Counted from the stretch's first letter, positions 42,151 to 52,696 are shown. The stretch: DNA of 64,000 bases from Trichomonas vaginalis G3 (GCF_026262505.1 NC_067204.1:24397300-24461299), one strand, 5' to 3'. Numbers and translations: made by a program. Notes: a model not told the origin generated them from the letters alone.

Positions 42151-42657
42151 ATGCATAATACATCAAGTGATTCAGCTTCAAAGTTCGAACTAAACCTTAG
42201 TGCGACTTCTCAACCTAGTATTATGGAAGAAGAATTCAATTTAACATATAAATCCTATGATGCAAAGAAAAATTTACTTGAACATCGAGCAGAAGAGCAA
42301 AAACGTCTTTTTTCAGAGAGATGTTATGCAGAAGGCACGTCAATGTTTATTTTAAACGAAAAATTAAAACGAATTAAAGTCATTCAAGAGAGATTACAAG
42401 AATTAAAAGGCAATAAGAATTTAATGCCTACAGAACAAGAAGTTCGTGATGCTTTATATAGAAATAAACTCGAAGCAGAAATGATTAGTCCAGACCCTGA
42501 ATTAGGAGTCAATCAACTTATTGAAGATGATTTAACTACGAAAATAGCAGATGAAATTCGAATACCTCAACTCAAAAACAAAATTTTTGAATTAGAATTG
42601 AAGAAGAAAGCTCTAATGCTATTGGTTGATAAAATCCTTCAACAAGATCAAGCGTAG
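42151..42657 (+). CDS. Coiled-coil protein, 168 residues, unknown
   Basis: An ATG-started frame with ordinary codon usage. After a Ser/Thr-rich start the protein is strongly helical and charged: KKNLLEHRAEEQKRLFSERCYAEG, NEKLKRIKVIQERLQELKG (about 69-87) and a final LKNKIFELELKKKALMLLVDKILQQ (about 140-164) look like coiled coils. The MEEEFNLTYKSYDAKKNLLEHRAEE region resembles small structural or kinetochore subunits, but no family is claimed. It is divergent from the bromodomain-like gene with only 49 bases between the start codons, which suggests co-regulation. Confidence 0.65.
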   Translation: MHNTSSDSASKFELNLSATSQPSIMEEEFNLTYKSYDAKKNLLEHRAEEQKRLFSERCYAEGTSMFILNEKLKRIKVIQERLQELKGNKNLMPTEQEVRDALYRNKLEAEMISPDPELGVNQLIEDDLTTKIADEIRIPQLKNKIFELELKKKALMLLVDKILQQDQA

Positions 42658-42943
42658 ACCTTTTCTAAGTATATGTAGCCCTGTTTTTCACGTATTATTG
42701 TAATAAAATATTATATTTTCTACTTTAGACTCTTTAAGTCAAGATATTGCAAATAAGCAACTAATATTGAAATAATAGAAATGGATCATGTTCACCTTTT
42801 ATCATAGAATAATCCAAAAAAAATTAAAATTTTGAGAAATGTTACTTAGATTTGCCGATTATGTTCAAAAGAAAAACATAAAGCCGAAGAAACCATAGTA
42901 TCAAAGATAAACAGAAGGAAAGAAATAAAAAAATGTGACAAAA

Positions 42944-43738
42944 ATGTTATTTTTCTTTCTTTTTTCGGACTCTTTAGAGAAAAGACGTCGAAGAGACAGA
43001 CATCAGCATCGCGATTATCAATATTTTAGACCTGAGCAAGAAATATTCCCACCAGATCAAATTCAAGGATCTTGTGACGGTGCGAATACAATTAGAATTT
43101 TATCAGGTGAATGCAAATGTGCACAAGGATTTCCGTTTGGAGATCCATCAGGCATTCAAGGATGCTGGAATTGTGAAGATGATTGCAATGATGACGCTAA
43201 ATGCATTTATCCTGGAATTTGTCAATGCATTCCGGGATTTAAAGGCGATGGTGTCAGAGAATGCGAGCCAATAACTCCTAAATTACTTTCTTTTTATCCA
43301 AAATCAGGAAAGGCAGGAACAAATATCAACATTTCGTATTCCATGCTCAATAACTCTAATCCGTTAAATGCTTACTGCAAATTTGGATCAATACCTATCG
43401 ATGCTAAATTTGTAACATCAAATTACATCATTTGCGAAGTTCCAAAAATGAAATCCGAAGATGCTTTACTTACCATCTCACTAGATGCAATGGCATGGAG
43501 TACTGAAGAATTCTATTTCAAAGTTAAAGGTGAATCTGATCCTATAAGACTTTTCCCCTTCATTTTAGGTTCAATCGTAATTGTCGGTACTATTTTATAC
43601 GCATTAAACAAGGTAGCAGGAGATACTCGTAAAAAGAAGTATGATGATCATGTTCCTTTCCTTAAACTAGGCTCAAAGAAAAATGATGGAATATCTCCAT
43701 TTGAATTATTCAAGAAGAAAGGAAAATTGCTTATTTAA
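42944..43738 (+). CDS. Single-pass membrane protein with EGF-like and IPT/TIG domains
   Basis: Translation from ATG 42944 gives 264 residues; the frame opens three codons earlier at a GTG. A short hydrophobic N terminus (MLFFFLFSD) may act as signal peptide, followed by a very basic RRRRDRHQHRD. An EGF-like cysteine-rich region runs from about 42 to 110 (SCDGANTIRILSGECKCAQG, CWNCEDDCNDDAKCIYPGIC, QCIPGFKGDGVRECEP). A domain starting PKLLSFYPKSGKAGTNINISY and ending YIICEVPKM (about 112-175) fits the immunoglobulin-like IPT/TIG fold. The hydrophobic stretch LFPFILGSIVIVGTILYAL (about 204-222) is a transmembrane helix, leaving a basic cytosolic tail of about 40 residues. It is probably a surface protein of a type found in trichomonads and other protists; the ligand is unknown. 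The short signal sequence is the weak point. Confidence 0.75.
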   Translation: MLFFFLFSDSLEKRRRRDRHQHRDYQYFRPEQEIFPPDQIQGSCDGANTIRILSGECKCAQGFPFGDPSGIQGCWNCEDDCNDDAKCIYPGICQCIPGFKGDGVRECEPITPKLLSFYPKSGKAGTNINISYSMLNNSNPLNAYCKFGSIPIDAKFVTSNYIICEVPKMKSEDALLTISLDAMAWSTEEFYFKVKGESDPIRLFPFILGSIVIVGTILYALNKVAGDTRKKKYDDHVPFLKLGSKKNDGISPFELFKKKGKLLI

Positions 43739-44190
43739 TCGTTGTGTGTTTTAGATGAGTTACTATTTGGGTAACATAGGAATTAAATGTGTTTATATAA
43801 AAAAATATTTCAATACGATTTCATTTTGAATCATATATAAAGCGTGCATACTCTCATTTTTGTTTTGACTATACAAATTGTTGAAAATGTATCATTAAGT
43901 TTAATTGAAATTTTCAAATTTGTGACTGCCCAGCTCATAAGGTATTTGATTTCTAGGAGAAATATGGCTGCTTTTTATAATAATGAATTCAGTATGCATT
44001 GGGAAATTATAACTCAAATTTGATATGTACAAATTTGGAGTTTTTGTAAAAATAAAAAAATAGAATTTGAATTGAAAATAGAAATTTTAAATCGTTTGCA
44101 AGTATTCGAAATGCGAGCAATTTTTAAAATTAAAATCACGAAATAAGCTGCTTTTCCAAAGATATATATAGTCAAAAATCAAAATCTTCA
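43739..44190. other. Intergenic region, no gene seen
   Basis: AT-rich sequence between a plus-strand gene and a convergent minus-strand gene. No repeats or RNA genes were recognised. Confidence 0.5.
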
Positions 44191-46243
44191 CTATTGTAAT
44201 CTGCTTCCATCATTATCTTTTTCGTTGATAGCTATCTCTTTTCTATTATTCTTTGCTGCATTATGAAGAACTGTTTGTCCATTTTCATCCTTTTCGTTAA
44301 TATTGGCACCATGTGAAATAAGAAGTTCGCAGATTTCTTTATGATTCTCTATTGTTGCATAATGAAGAGCAGTTTTTTCATTTTCATCCTTTTCATTGAT
44401 ATTGGCACCATGTGAAATAAGAAGTTCGGACAGTTCTTTTCCAAAAGAACGTGTTGCTGAATAATGAAGAGTGGTTTTTCCATAATTATCTTTTTCATTG
44501 ATATTTATACCATGTGAAATAAGAAATTTGGCGGTTTCTGTGTCTTGAAAAAATGGTACATAATGAAGAGCAGTTTTTCCATAATTATCTTTTTCATTAA
44601 TATTTGCACCATGTAAAATAAGAAATTCGGCTATTTCTTTGTTGTTGCTTTTACTAACTGTATAATGAAGAGCTGTTTGTCCGTTGTTATCTTTTTCATT
44701 GATATTTGCACCATGTGAAATAAGAAGTTCGGCTACTTCTTTATGATTCATAGATGCTGCTTGATAAAGGGCAGTTTTCCCATCAGCATCTTTTTCATTG
44801 ATATTTGCACCATGTGAAATAAGAAGTTCTGCTATTTCTATACAATTATTCTCTGCTGCATTATGAAGAGCGGTTTGCCTGAAATCATCTTTTTCATTGA
44901 TATTTGCACCATGTGAAATAAGAAGTTCGCAGACATCTTTATTAACATTCGCTGCTGCAAAATGAAGAGCGGTTTTTCCATTATTATCTTTTTCGTTGAT
45001 ATTTATCCCATGTGAAATAAGAAGTTCGCAGATACCTTTATTTTCCCATGATGCTGCATTATGAAGAGCAGTTATCCCAAAAACATCCTTTTCATTGACA
45101 TTTGCACCATGTGAAATAAGAAGTTTGATTACTTCTATATCGTTGATAAATGTTGAAATATGAAGGGCGGTTTGCTTATGAACATTCTTTTCATTGATAT
45201 TTATACCACGCGAAATAAGAAATTTCGCTGCTTCTTTACAATTATTCCATGATGCTTTATGAAGAGCGCTTTCTCCATTGTGATATATTGCATTGTGATT
45301 TTTTGCATTGATATCAGCACCAAGCGAAAGGAAATATTCGCAAAGGGATGGAATATCAAACACTGATGAATAAACAAAACATTCGTTAATATCATTAGTT
45401 CGATCGAAATAAACTAAAAATGATTCAAGATTTTTATATTCTCCGCAATATTCTAATTCGATCTTTATATTGTATTCATTCATCAAGAATGTAACAAAAT
45501 CAATGTTGTGCGAAATAATTGCATATTCCATCCAAAAATTATTTGTTTTTTTATATTTCAAACATTCACTAATGATCTCTTGATTTCCTCCTAAAAATGA
45601 AAGCGGAAGACATCCTTGAGTCATTTCTGAGTAAAATGTTGCATCTGAGGAAAAATTTCGTTCTTAAGTATTTGAAACAGTCAACAGCTCCATAGTAACA
45701 GCATAATTCAAGTAATGAATATCCACTGTTATTATTTATATATAAATCGCTTTTAAGATTTTTACTTAGATGAAAACCTTCTCTTTCGGTGAATGCAATG
45801 AATCTTTCTATGTCATTATACATAATTGCTCTGTAAATTGTATCTTCTGTAAGAACATCCAGATTTTCTGAGTTAATTGCTTTAAAATTGGCAGATTTGT
45901 CTAATTTAATTCCATATTCTTTATAAAACAAGAAGTTTGAAACACGATTAACATTTTTGACCTCTTGGATATGATAATCATCACATATGAATTTCGCAAG
46001 AGATAAATATGACTTTGTATAGCGATTATTATACGGAATGATATTCAAAATATCGCTGATAATATTTTCTGCTGGGAGTTGATTTGAATCGATCAATTCT
46101 GTTTGGATCTTTTTGTAAATATTGTTGAGTTCTTCTTCTTTTTCAGTTTTAAGCTGATACAATGCATTATATAAATCAATGTAGTATTTGAACTTACTTC
46201 GCATTTCCCCATATTTGCTTGGATGAACGTCTTGATCAGACAT
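44191..46243 (-). CDS. Trichomonad ankyrin-repeat protein (DUF3447-type), one frame change
   Basis: The N-terminal part (46243 down to 45569) begins MSDQDVHPSKYGEMR, then LYNALYQLKTEKEEELNNIYKK, a coiled segment, and the family core with LLELCCYYGAVDCFKYLR. The C-terminal part (45624 to 44191, 477 codons) continues the same protein in another frame: LSFLGGNQEIISECLKY, YAIISHNIDFVTFLMNEYN, SLCEYFLSLGADINAKN, then about 11 ankyrin units of 33 residues (LISHGANINEKDNNGKTALH). The two parts overlap at 45569-45624. A single frameshift near 45630-45665 separates what is one protein in its relatives (compare 17.6-20.8 kb). It could be a sequencing error, since the rest is intact. The last repeat is cut short (EIAINEKDNDG). 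Ankyrin stacks bind proteins; the family is hugely expanded in Trichomonas and Tritrichomonas. Confidence 0.9.
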
Positions 46244-47041
46244 TAATCGTTTTTATAAATAACGCGTTTGTATTTTACTTTATAAAATATCTTTAATATT
46301 CATTAAGAGAAAAAGATTCTATGTCATACTTAGGAAAAACAATGATATCACAGATTTCGGAAATTAAAAATATACTCTGAACTTTTTCAGAGCTGTGCTC
46401 AGAGTATATTGGAATGCCAATCACTTCAAATTGTTTTGGGCATTACAAATTCATGAAAAAATGGGACCCAAAAAAATTTGAATTGATGGGTATTAAATTA
46501 TGTATTTTTATTAAGTTTATAGATATAAAATGACATAATGCCAATGTTAAAGTAAAAGACATAAGATAGATCCATTAATCAACATGGAATATCAATATAC
46601 AGTCAGAATTTAATTGAGAATTTTTAATTTGAGAGGGCCGTCTTATCAAAAAGTGGTATAAACTTCTCAATTTGGCGGCTTTTTCGATGACGAAATTATT
46701 AACTTTTTTAACTCTATAAATTTTAAATATTTATTCGAATAAACAAGATAAGCATGATTTACATTCAGTACAAGCTCTAACTTTCAAGTTTGAAATGCTG
46801 TGCAAGAGAAGAATTACTTGACTTCAAAATAAATTTGAAGTTAAAATCAAAATGAACGGATACTGACATTTACAATGGCGTAGATATTAAGTTTGCATGA
46901 ACATTTTCTAGACTAAGCGATTGCTTTTTTTTAATTTTCAATTTTTTTTAAAATGTAATAAGCTACAGGTACGGAAACTTTATTTTAATTGCGCTAACTT
47001 GTTTGAAAAAATAAACGATATGTGTGAATTAAAGATATAAG
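46244..47041. other. Intergenic 0.8 kb with one palindrome
   Basis: No gene is seen. A hairpin at 46369-46410 is listed separately. Confidence 0.5.
46369..46410. repeat. Perfect 12-bp inverted repeat upstream of the ankyrin gene
   Basis: AATATACTCTGA (46369-46380) faces TCAGAGTATATT (46399-46410) across 18 bases that themselves contain TCAGAG. It lies about 130 bases upstream of the minus-strand ankyrin gene. Confidence 0.75.
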
Positions 47042-47284
47042 ATGAAATCGAATGAAATCTTTTCGGGTTTTCGTCATTTCGATTTGGAAATTGTTTTGAC
47101 TACAGCTGCCATAGAGTTATATCTGGAAGAAATTGAAGGAAGGTTTTTGGTTTTGGGGAATTTGGGAATAAGTCAAGATTCCAAGTTACTTAAGAGAGCT
47201 TGGTTTATTAAAAGCATTAGCAGCGAAATGAGTATTGTCCAAATTGAATGCAAGAAAGGAGAGATGATAAAATTGAAAAGATAG
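47042..47284 (+). CDS. Small hypothetical protein, 80 residues
   Basis: An ATG-started frame, MKSNEIFSGFRHFDLEIVL..., with a balanced composition and a hydrophobic, beta-rich middle (GRFLVLGNLGISQD). It might be a real small gene or a decayed fragment; no family is recognised and no initiator is seen. It lies isolated between the ankyrin gene and the left border repeats of the 7-kb unit. Confidence 0.3.
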   Translation: MKSNEIFSGFRHFDLEIVLTTAAIELYLEEIEGRFLVLGNLGISQDSKLLKRAWFIKSISSEMSIVQIECKKGEMIKLKR

Positions 47285-47429
47285 ATGTGTGAATAATAAT
47301 TATAAAATTAAACGTGCATAAAAAATAATAAAAGAAGTAAAAAAAAGAAAATTGAAAGTTTTATGATATTATCGATATAAAAGAGAAATTAAATGATAAA
47401 TTGGGAAATTGTAACAAATTAAAAATTCG

Positions 47430-47760
47430 ATTTGTTCAATATTGACAGACATGAATGCATATTGCACTCATATGAGGCATATGTTGACATAATCAGTATC
47501 TTTTAATCCATTGCACTTATCATTGCCAATTATTGACGAAATATGAATTTGATTTCGTCAATGTTGACAGACATGAGTGTATATTGCGCTCATGTGAGTA
47601 ACATGTTGACTTTGTGGTACACACAAGATGTATGTATCATAGAATGTCAAATATTGTCGAAATGTGAATTTGATTTCGTTAATCTTGAAATATCACTCAT
47701 TTTTTTAAACAATATAAATTTATTCAAACAATTTACATGGTATTTCATATAAAAAAAAAT
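47430..47760 (+). repeat. Left border repeats of the ~7-kb unit, 2.3 copies of a ~120-bp subrepeat
   Basis: Three starts of the phrase GATTTCGTCAATGTTGAC lie at about 47428, 47550 and 47672. The first two are followed by ACAGACATGAGTG and GCTCATGTGAG-type sequence. A related segment in reverse orientation lies at 54280-54480. The repeats may be the inverted ends of one large element. Confidence 0.6.
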
Positions 47761-47937
47761 AAAAAAAATCGAATCCAAAAGAATCACATGCATGATCATG
47801 CACGAAAATAATCAAATTACAATTCCCGTATTCATGGACTGATAATAATCTACTCGGCAAGGAATCAAAACTTTATTATATATACTAATTAGGGCTGCTA
47901 TCAATTTTTGCCAATCAGTTTTAAATAGATGAATCTG

Positions 47938-48064
47938 TTAAGGGTGCACTTACGCCCCTATGGCATGGCCTTCAATTCATATGTTTAAGGTTAATTTTCA
48001 ATGGCGCTTCACGCCAGTTGTCAAAAATTTGAATTAAAGTCAGATGGGCGTAAGTGCAGCCTTA
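47938..48064. mobile_element. Small inverted-repeat (MITE-like) element, ~127 bp
   Basis: TTAAGGGTGCACTTACGCCC at the left is repeated inverted as GGGCGTAAGTGCAGCCTTAA at the right with one mismatch. The interior has GGCGCTTCACGCC. The ACTTACGCC core is shared with the element at 17258-17366, so both probably use the same transposase, which is not in this window. Confidence 0.65.
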
Positions 48065-48154
48065 AAAGAATCTTGAAAACTCCTGAATAATTGTTTTATT
48101 GCTAGCTAGAATGTCGAAATGTTGTACATTTAAAAATGCTGATAATATTAATTG

Positions 48155-49102
48155 TTAATGATATGTATCGGGTCTTTTTAAATAAGTTATTAACTTGTCT
48201 TCGGAAGCGTCGAATATAATATGAACACGATGCCAATGTGGCAGATCGTAACTATCTGGATTTTTTAAAATATGATCTCCTAATTCCGAATCAGCTTCTA
48301 AATTATCAGGAAATCGTTCTTCGACATAGTGATTTAATTCGGTAAATTGAAATCCATCTATAAGCTGAATTTTCCTAATATACCAACGCTGTTTGATATT
48401 TTTAATTAGTTGGTCTTTCACATTATTGTTTGGAATGCATTTTAAGCTCTTAATCATTGCTTCAAATTTTGATGCAATTGAATCAATCTGGTTTTTAATG
48501 TTTTCAATGATTAAACCAGATTCCATCGGTTTGTTGCAAAAGGCGCATTGAACTGAATCCTTTCTAAGATCAACATAAAGCATTGATTGAGATTTGTTAC
48601 AATTTTCGCATGAATATGATATTTTTATCATCGGGATAATTATAATCCTCTCTTTTGTATAAATTATAAAATTATCCGTCGATCTTTGAATTTCATATGG
48701 CATCAATATATCTATTTGGATATTAGTTTTATTTCGAATTGATTCATTAATTAGTTTGCATTTTTCAACAAAATCTTTGTGCTTAAAGGTTGTTGGATTA
48801 TCAATAAACAAGTCTTGATGAGTCTTAAAGAAAAGACAATGTTCATGTTCGAGTAACGATCTTTGAATGATAAAATCAATTCTCCCAAATTCATCTTGCA
48901 TTAATTGAGATATAGAATGAATATAGTTATCTGAACAATTATTGAGTAAATGCATGCAGATTATTCCAGCAATTGTATTATATGCTTTTAATTGAACTTT
49001 TTTTGATTTGATCAACCTCAAAATCTCCTTTTTGTCAACTATGTTTTGATCCTTTTCTTTTTGGTCATTTTCAGACCCTATTAGAGAGATATTTTTTGCC
49101 AA
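48155..49102 (-). pseudogene. DNA polymerase alpha-like C-terminal part, catalytic motifs replaced
   Basis: A 315-codon frame continuing the polymerase-like text of the frame upstream (overlap 49081-49102). IKSKKVQLKAYNTIAGIICM resembles the fingers motif KLTANSMYGCLGF of polymerase alpha, but the key Asn-Ser-x-Tyr-Gly is gone. HCLFFKTHQDLFIDN lies where IYGDTDSIMIN (motif C) belongs, so the metal-binding DTD is missing. FVEKCKLINESIRNK matches the helix after motif C. CENCNKSQ...VQCAFCNKPMESGL (about 168-197) is a four-cysteine zinc module like the second one of the polymerase alpha C-terminal domain. The final RVHIIFDASEDKLITYLKRP is unassigned. No polymerase activity is expected; a structural or DNA-binding use, or plain decay, are both possible. 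Confidence 0.55.
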
Positions 49103-49884
49103 AGCTGGTGATATTGCGAACTTATTTCTTGATGAATCTCAATTAATTTATTGAGACACTCAGGAACCAAAGATACATTGTTGTTCAGGCAACGACATAA
49201 AATCTCGAGATAGGGTAAGGAGTATGGAACTTTAATAAAAGATCTGTTATGATTCCAGCTTATAAACTCATTTCTTTCAATGAATATATTATATTCAAGA
49301 ATATTTTTTGATTTTGAGTTTATATCAGGAATAATCGAATCCTCTTCATACATATTATTTGCAACAAATGAGTTCCCGAGATTAAAAATATTGGCAGATA
49401 GAATATCACACCATGTTAAACCTGTAATTTTTGAAATTTCGTTGGTAAAATGAAGAATTCTATATTTTTTTATAATTAAGTTTTGACTGGTTGCTAAGAA
49501 TTGGCTGCTTTGATATAAAAGGGTAATATCATGCTTAATTTCATTAATATATTCAAAATATGAATTCAAAGAAGGAATTTGATCATTACTTAATTCAGTA
49601 AGTATTTCAGTTAAAGTACATGTGTGCATATAAAAATAGTTGTCAAGAATGTCGATTAAATACACTGGAATTATACATCCAAATACATCCTTCACTTCTG
49701 CTCGATTTATTGGAGAATGAATTTCGCCCCAACTTCTTTGAATGAAACCAATATGATCAAGTAAATTAATTTCATGAAAGGCAATTCTATTGATTAATCC
49801 TACAAAATCACTAATAATGCAATTATATCCGAATATAAAATCAGGTCTGTGCTTAATGAAATCTTCTAAAAATCGACTGAGCAT
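49081..49884 (-). pseudogene. DNA polymerase alpha-like exonuclease-domain region
   Basis: A 267-codon frame. FLEDFIKHRPDFIFGYNCIISDFVGLINRI follows the polymerase alpha exo II region ([30 protein letters not shown]). HEINLLDHIGFIQRSW matches the APHWSKIGRLKRS segment that is specific to alpha. AEVKDVFGCIIPVYLIDIL, TLTEILTEL and the block ILHFTNEISKITGLTWCDILSANIFNLGNSFV continue in the same order, as in [27 protein letters not shown]. Near the end, NEFISWNHNRSF lies where motif A (DFNSLYPS) should be, without the catalytic Asp. The frame overlaps its neighbours by 32 and 22 bases; the shift at 49853-49884 falls in an A-rich run, so sequencing error or slippage must be considered. Confidence 0.6.
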
Positions 49885-52696
49885 TTTTTTTCTCGGAATT
49901 ATCTATATATAAATTAGGCATTTGAATATTTTTACTGGAAACTGCATATGTTATAGTTTCGCATGTATCGTAAATATTACTTATAATATTGTATCCTTTT
50001 TGTACCGAGAGGGTAATCATTAAAGCTTCTCCTTCATTGGTAAAAGAAACAACAAAAGTTGCAATAGTAAATGTTGGAGTTTCATCTATATCTAGAGGCT
50101 CAAAAATATCCTGAGAACTCATATTATGTAAGTCGACTTCAAGCTGCCCATTCGCTTTGATTTTTACCCATTTTGCTGTTGACAAATGATGCTGCTTATA
50201 AAAATTGTCATATAATGTTTGACTTCTTCCAATAACTGCGGAATAATGGTTTCCAGAAGCAAGAAAATTTTGATTTGTATTATTTGTTAATTCAACTGAT
50301 ATAACTTCTAACATATCATTCTGCGAGAATAATTTAAAAGGGTTCTTTTTGGATTTTAGTTCCAAATTTGATAGATTTTGCCCTGCTAAATCTCTAATTT
50401 CTTGAGCACATTCATCAAATTTAGACTTTGGAATAAAATCCAGTTTATAAACTTGATTTTTCACTGATATAACAATTGTAGAATATTGATTGTTAGCACT
50501 TGATTTGATCTTTCCTATTAAATATATTATATCATCTTGTTCGAGGATGTGCATTAAATAGAGGCAGATTTCTGAAGGATTTGGATGATAAGCATTAATG
50601 ATACTTGTCAGCTTTGGCAAAAATCTATTAAGGTATACACATGATTTCAATCCATTAAATTGAAGAAATTCAGTATTTAAAATTCTTTTATAAAACAGCA
50701 TTCCAACTTGACCATGCATTGCTTGATCATGACCTGATAAAGGACATTTACGATTATTTATAATAATTGCTATTTCATCAAATGTTAGTGTATAATATTT
50801 ATCAGCATCAATTAATATCCATTTGCATGTGAAAGGATGATAATGATCTGTGCAAATGTAAATATAAAAATGATTTGTCGAATGAGCAACAATCGCGCTA
50901 ATTCTATATTCATATGGTGAGCCTTCAATTCTCCAAAATCTATACAAATCTATCCTTAAACAATCAACATCAATAACTAAGTAAGGAGGAGTTTTCTTGC
51001 AGGCGATATTTTTGCAGGAAGAATTAATTGCGATAAAATACGAATAATCTAATGCTTTGAAAAGAGGATCAAAGAATTGCATGTGTAAATCTTCATTGAA
51101 CAGTTTATCGCTTCTTTGCATAAATTCTTCTGGATTACTCATGCGAGTTATTGCAGAATGACTTTTAGTGTTATAATATGTTATCAAGAGATTTTTAATA
51201 TCATATACATCTTTGAAATCTCGATTAATAACTGCTTCAATTTCTGAAATAAGCTTGTATGCACGCGTATTATGCTTATCCTCAGGTATACTTGCTTTGA
51301 ATGCTGCAATATACTTGTGGATTTCTGTTGAAAATGTTACTAAAAGCATTTCATTGTCAGAATCATGCTGTTTTTTCTCAGTAGGATCCATGTATACAAA
51401 CAATTGAGGTAAGAATGATTGTGTTTTCAGCTCAATTTCTTGTTTCAAAATATCAGTTTCATTAGTATCCGGTTGAACAATTAACGAAGCAAGTTGTGTT
51501 TCATTTAATCGTAAATTCAAATTAATGAATTTTCTACCTTTATTGTCTTTAAGGCATTGGGTGTTTCCAAATAAAATTGGGTTATCCATTATTGATGATT
51601 GAACATCAGCTTTCAAAAGAATTTGATCTTTAACATGTGATTCAATGATCTTATTATCATTTTCGTTAATGCCACATGGTACAGGACCTTCATCAACTTC
51701 GCCAAATATCATGCCTAAAGAATCTGACTGATTTCTGTATGATTCATTATCATTTGGCAAAATTTTTTCAAGCAAAGAATCATCATTTTCGTTAATGCCA
51801 CATGGTACTGGGCCTTCGTCAACTTCGCCAAAAATCGTTCCTATAGAATTTGTCTGAATACTGTTTTCTTGAGATAACGTTGCAGGAGCAGGAAGAGTAA
51901 TAGCTGAAACGTCAGAAGCGATCTGCTTATCATGTGTACTTTGTTTGTGATTTGAAGATTTCTTATTTGATGAACTCATTAAATTTGCATATGCATCATA
52001 TTTACTAAAATTCTCCAAAAATTGTTTTTGTAATCCAATAAGATTCTTCGATTCTTGATTTAAAAGATTCAGTACATTTCTAATGACAAATACAGAATCG
52101 TAATTAATTGACTTTTTATCATATAGTATAAAATTACTGAAATTTAAAAGGTTCTGAATATGAAATTGTTGAATTAAAGCAGAATTAAATACTTGTTGAG
52201 AATTTCTAGTCAAAGCAAAATGATCCTGCCGTGTTTGATATTTGATGACAGCTGCAGTGGTTTTTGGTTTTTTTACTTGATTCGTTTTAGTATAATCACA
52301 AACAATTGGAAAATCTGACATTCCTATTTTATCTTCGTGAATTGGAAATTCTTGTTTTGCAGCAGCACTGTGATAGCAAGTTTTGACATCCGGCTTATAT
52401 GTGCTGTCTTTAATTTTCCTTTTGCGTTTTGAAGGTTTTTTTTGGTTTTGAGAATTCACAAATTTGAGCCATTCTTCATTTTTTTGAAGTTTTGATAAAA
52501 GATCATCATATTCTTCTTGGGATAGAGCAGATCCTTTTATATCATTATCTTCTAATCCACTTTCACTTGACTCATCATTTTCATATCGTATTTTCATTTT
52601 CTCGATCTTTTTATTACCATTGTATTTCAGTAATAACTTTTGAAATTCTTTTTTTCCGATTGAATTTTTTACTCTCTTTAATTCTTCAATGTGCAT
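49853..52696 (-). CDS. Chimeric 947-residue frame: polymerase-alpha N-terminal-like, USP-like and polymerase-alpha OB-like regions
   Basis: From ATG 52696, residues 1-20 finish a SANT-like helix, and LSQEEYDDLLSKLQKNEEWLKF (about 58-79) resembles the conserved N-terminal motif of DNA polymerase alpha. Two 40-residue repeats contain IFGEVDEGPVPCGINEND (about 285 and 325). Residues 460-670 look like a ubiquitin-specific protease: NPEEFMQRSDKLFNE, a C-rich YFIAINSSCKNIACKKTPPYLVIDVD, the His box AIVAHSTNHFYIYI (about 597) and GMLFYKR; no convincing Cys box was found. Residues 690-947 follow polymerase alpha: YLMHILEQDDIIYLIGKI, then NHYSAVIGRSQTLYDNFY with AKWVKIK, and FTIATFVVSFTNEGEALMI. The frame is open upstream of the ATG to about 53125, where it runs into the tail of a transposase. 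The fusion is unusual and its function unknown. Confidence 0.6.
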   Translation of the reverse strand: MHIEELKRVKNSIGKKEFQKLLLKYNGNKKIEKMKIRYENDESSESGLEDNDIKGSALSQEEYDDLLSKLQKNEEWLKFVNSQNQKKPSKRKRKIKDSTYKPDVKTCYHSAAAKQEFPIHEDKIGMSDFPIVCDYTKTNQVKKPKTTAAVIKYQTRQDHFALTRNSQQVFNSALIQQFHIQNLLNFSNFILYDKKSINYDSVFVIRNVLNLLNQESKNLIGLQKQFLENFSKYDAYANLMSSSNKKSSNHKQSTHDKQIASDVSAITLPAPATLSQENSIQTNSIGTIFGEVDEGPVPCGINENDDSLLEKILPNDNESYRNQSDSLGMIFGEVDEGPVPCGINENDNKIIESHVKDQILLKADVQSSIMDNPILFGNTQCLKDNKGRKFINLNLRLNETQLASLIVQPDTNETDILKQEIELKTQSFLPQLFVYMDPTEKKQHDSDNEMLLVTFSTEIHKYIAAFKASIPEDKHNTRAYKLISEIEAVINRDFKDVYDIKNLLITYYNTKSHSAITRMSNPEEFMQRSDKLFNEDLHMQFFDPLFKALDYSYFIAINSSCKNIACKKTPPYLVIDVDCLRIDLYRFWRIEGSPYEYRISAIVAHSTNHFYIYICTDHYHPFTCKWILIDADKYYTLTFDEIAIIINNRKCPLSGHDQAMHGQVGMLFYKRILNTEFLQFNGLKSCVYLNRFLPKLTSIINAYHPNPSEICLYLMHILEQDDIIYLIGKIKSSANNQYSTIVISVKNQVYKLDFIPKSKFDECAQEIRDLAGQNLSNLELKSKKNPFKLFSQNDMLEVISVELTNNTNQNFLASGNHYSAVIGRSQTLYDNFYKQHHLSTAKWVKIKANGQLEVDLHNMSSQDIFEPLDIDETPTFTIATFVVSFTNEGEALMITLSVQKGYNIISNIYDTCETITYAVSSKNIQMPNLYIDNSEKKNAQSIFRRFH

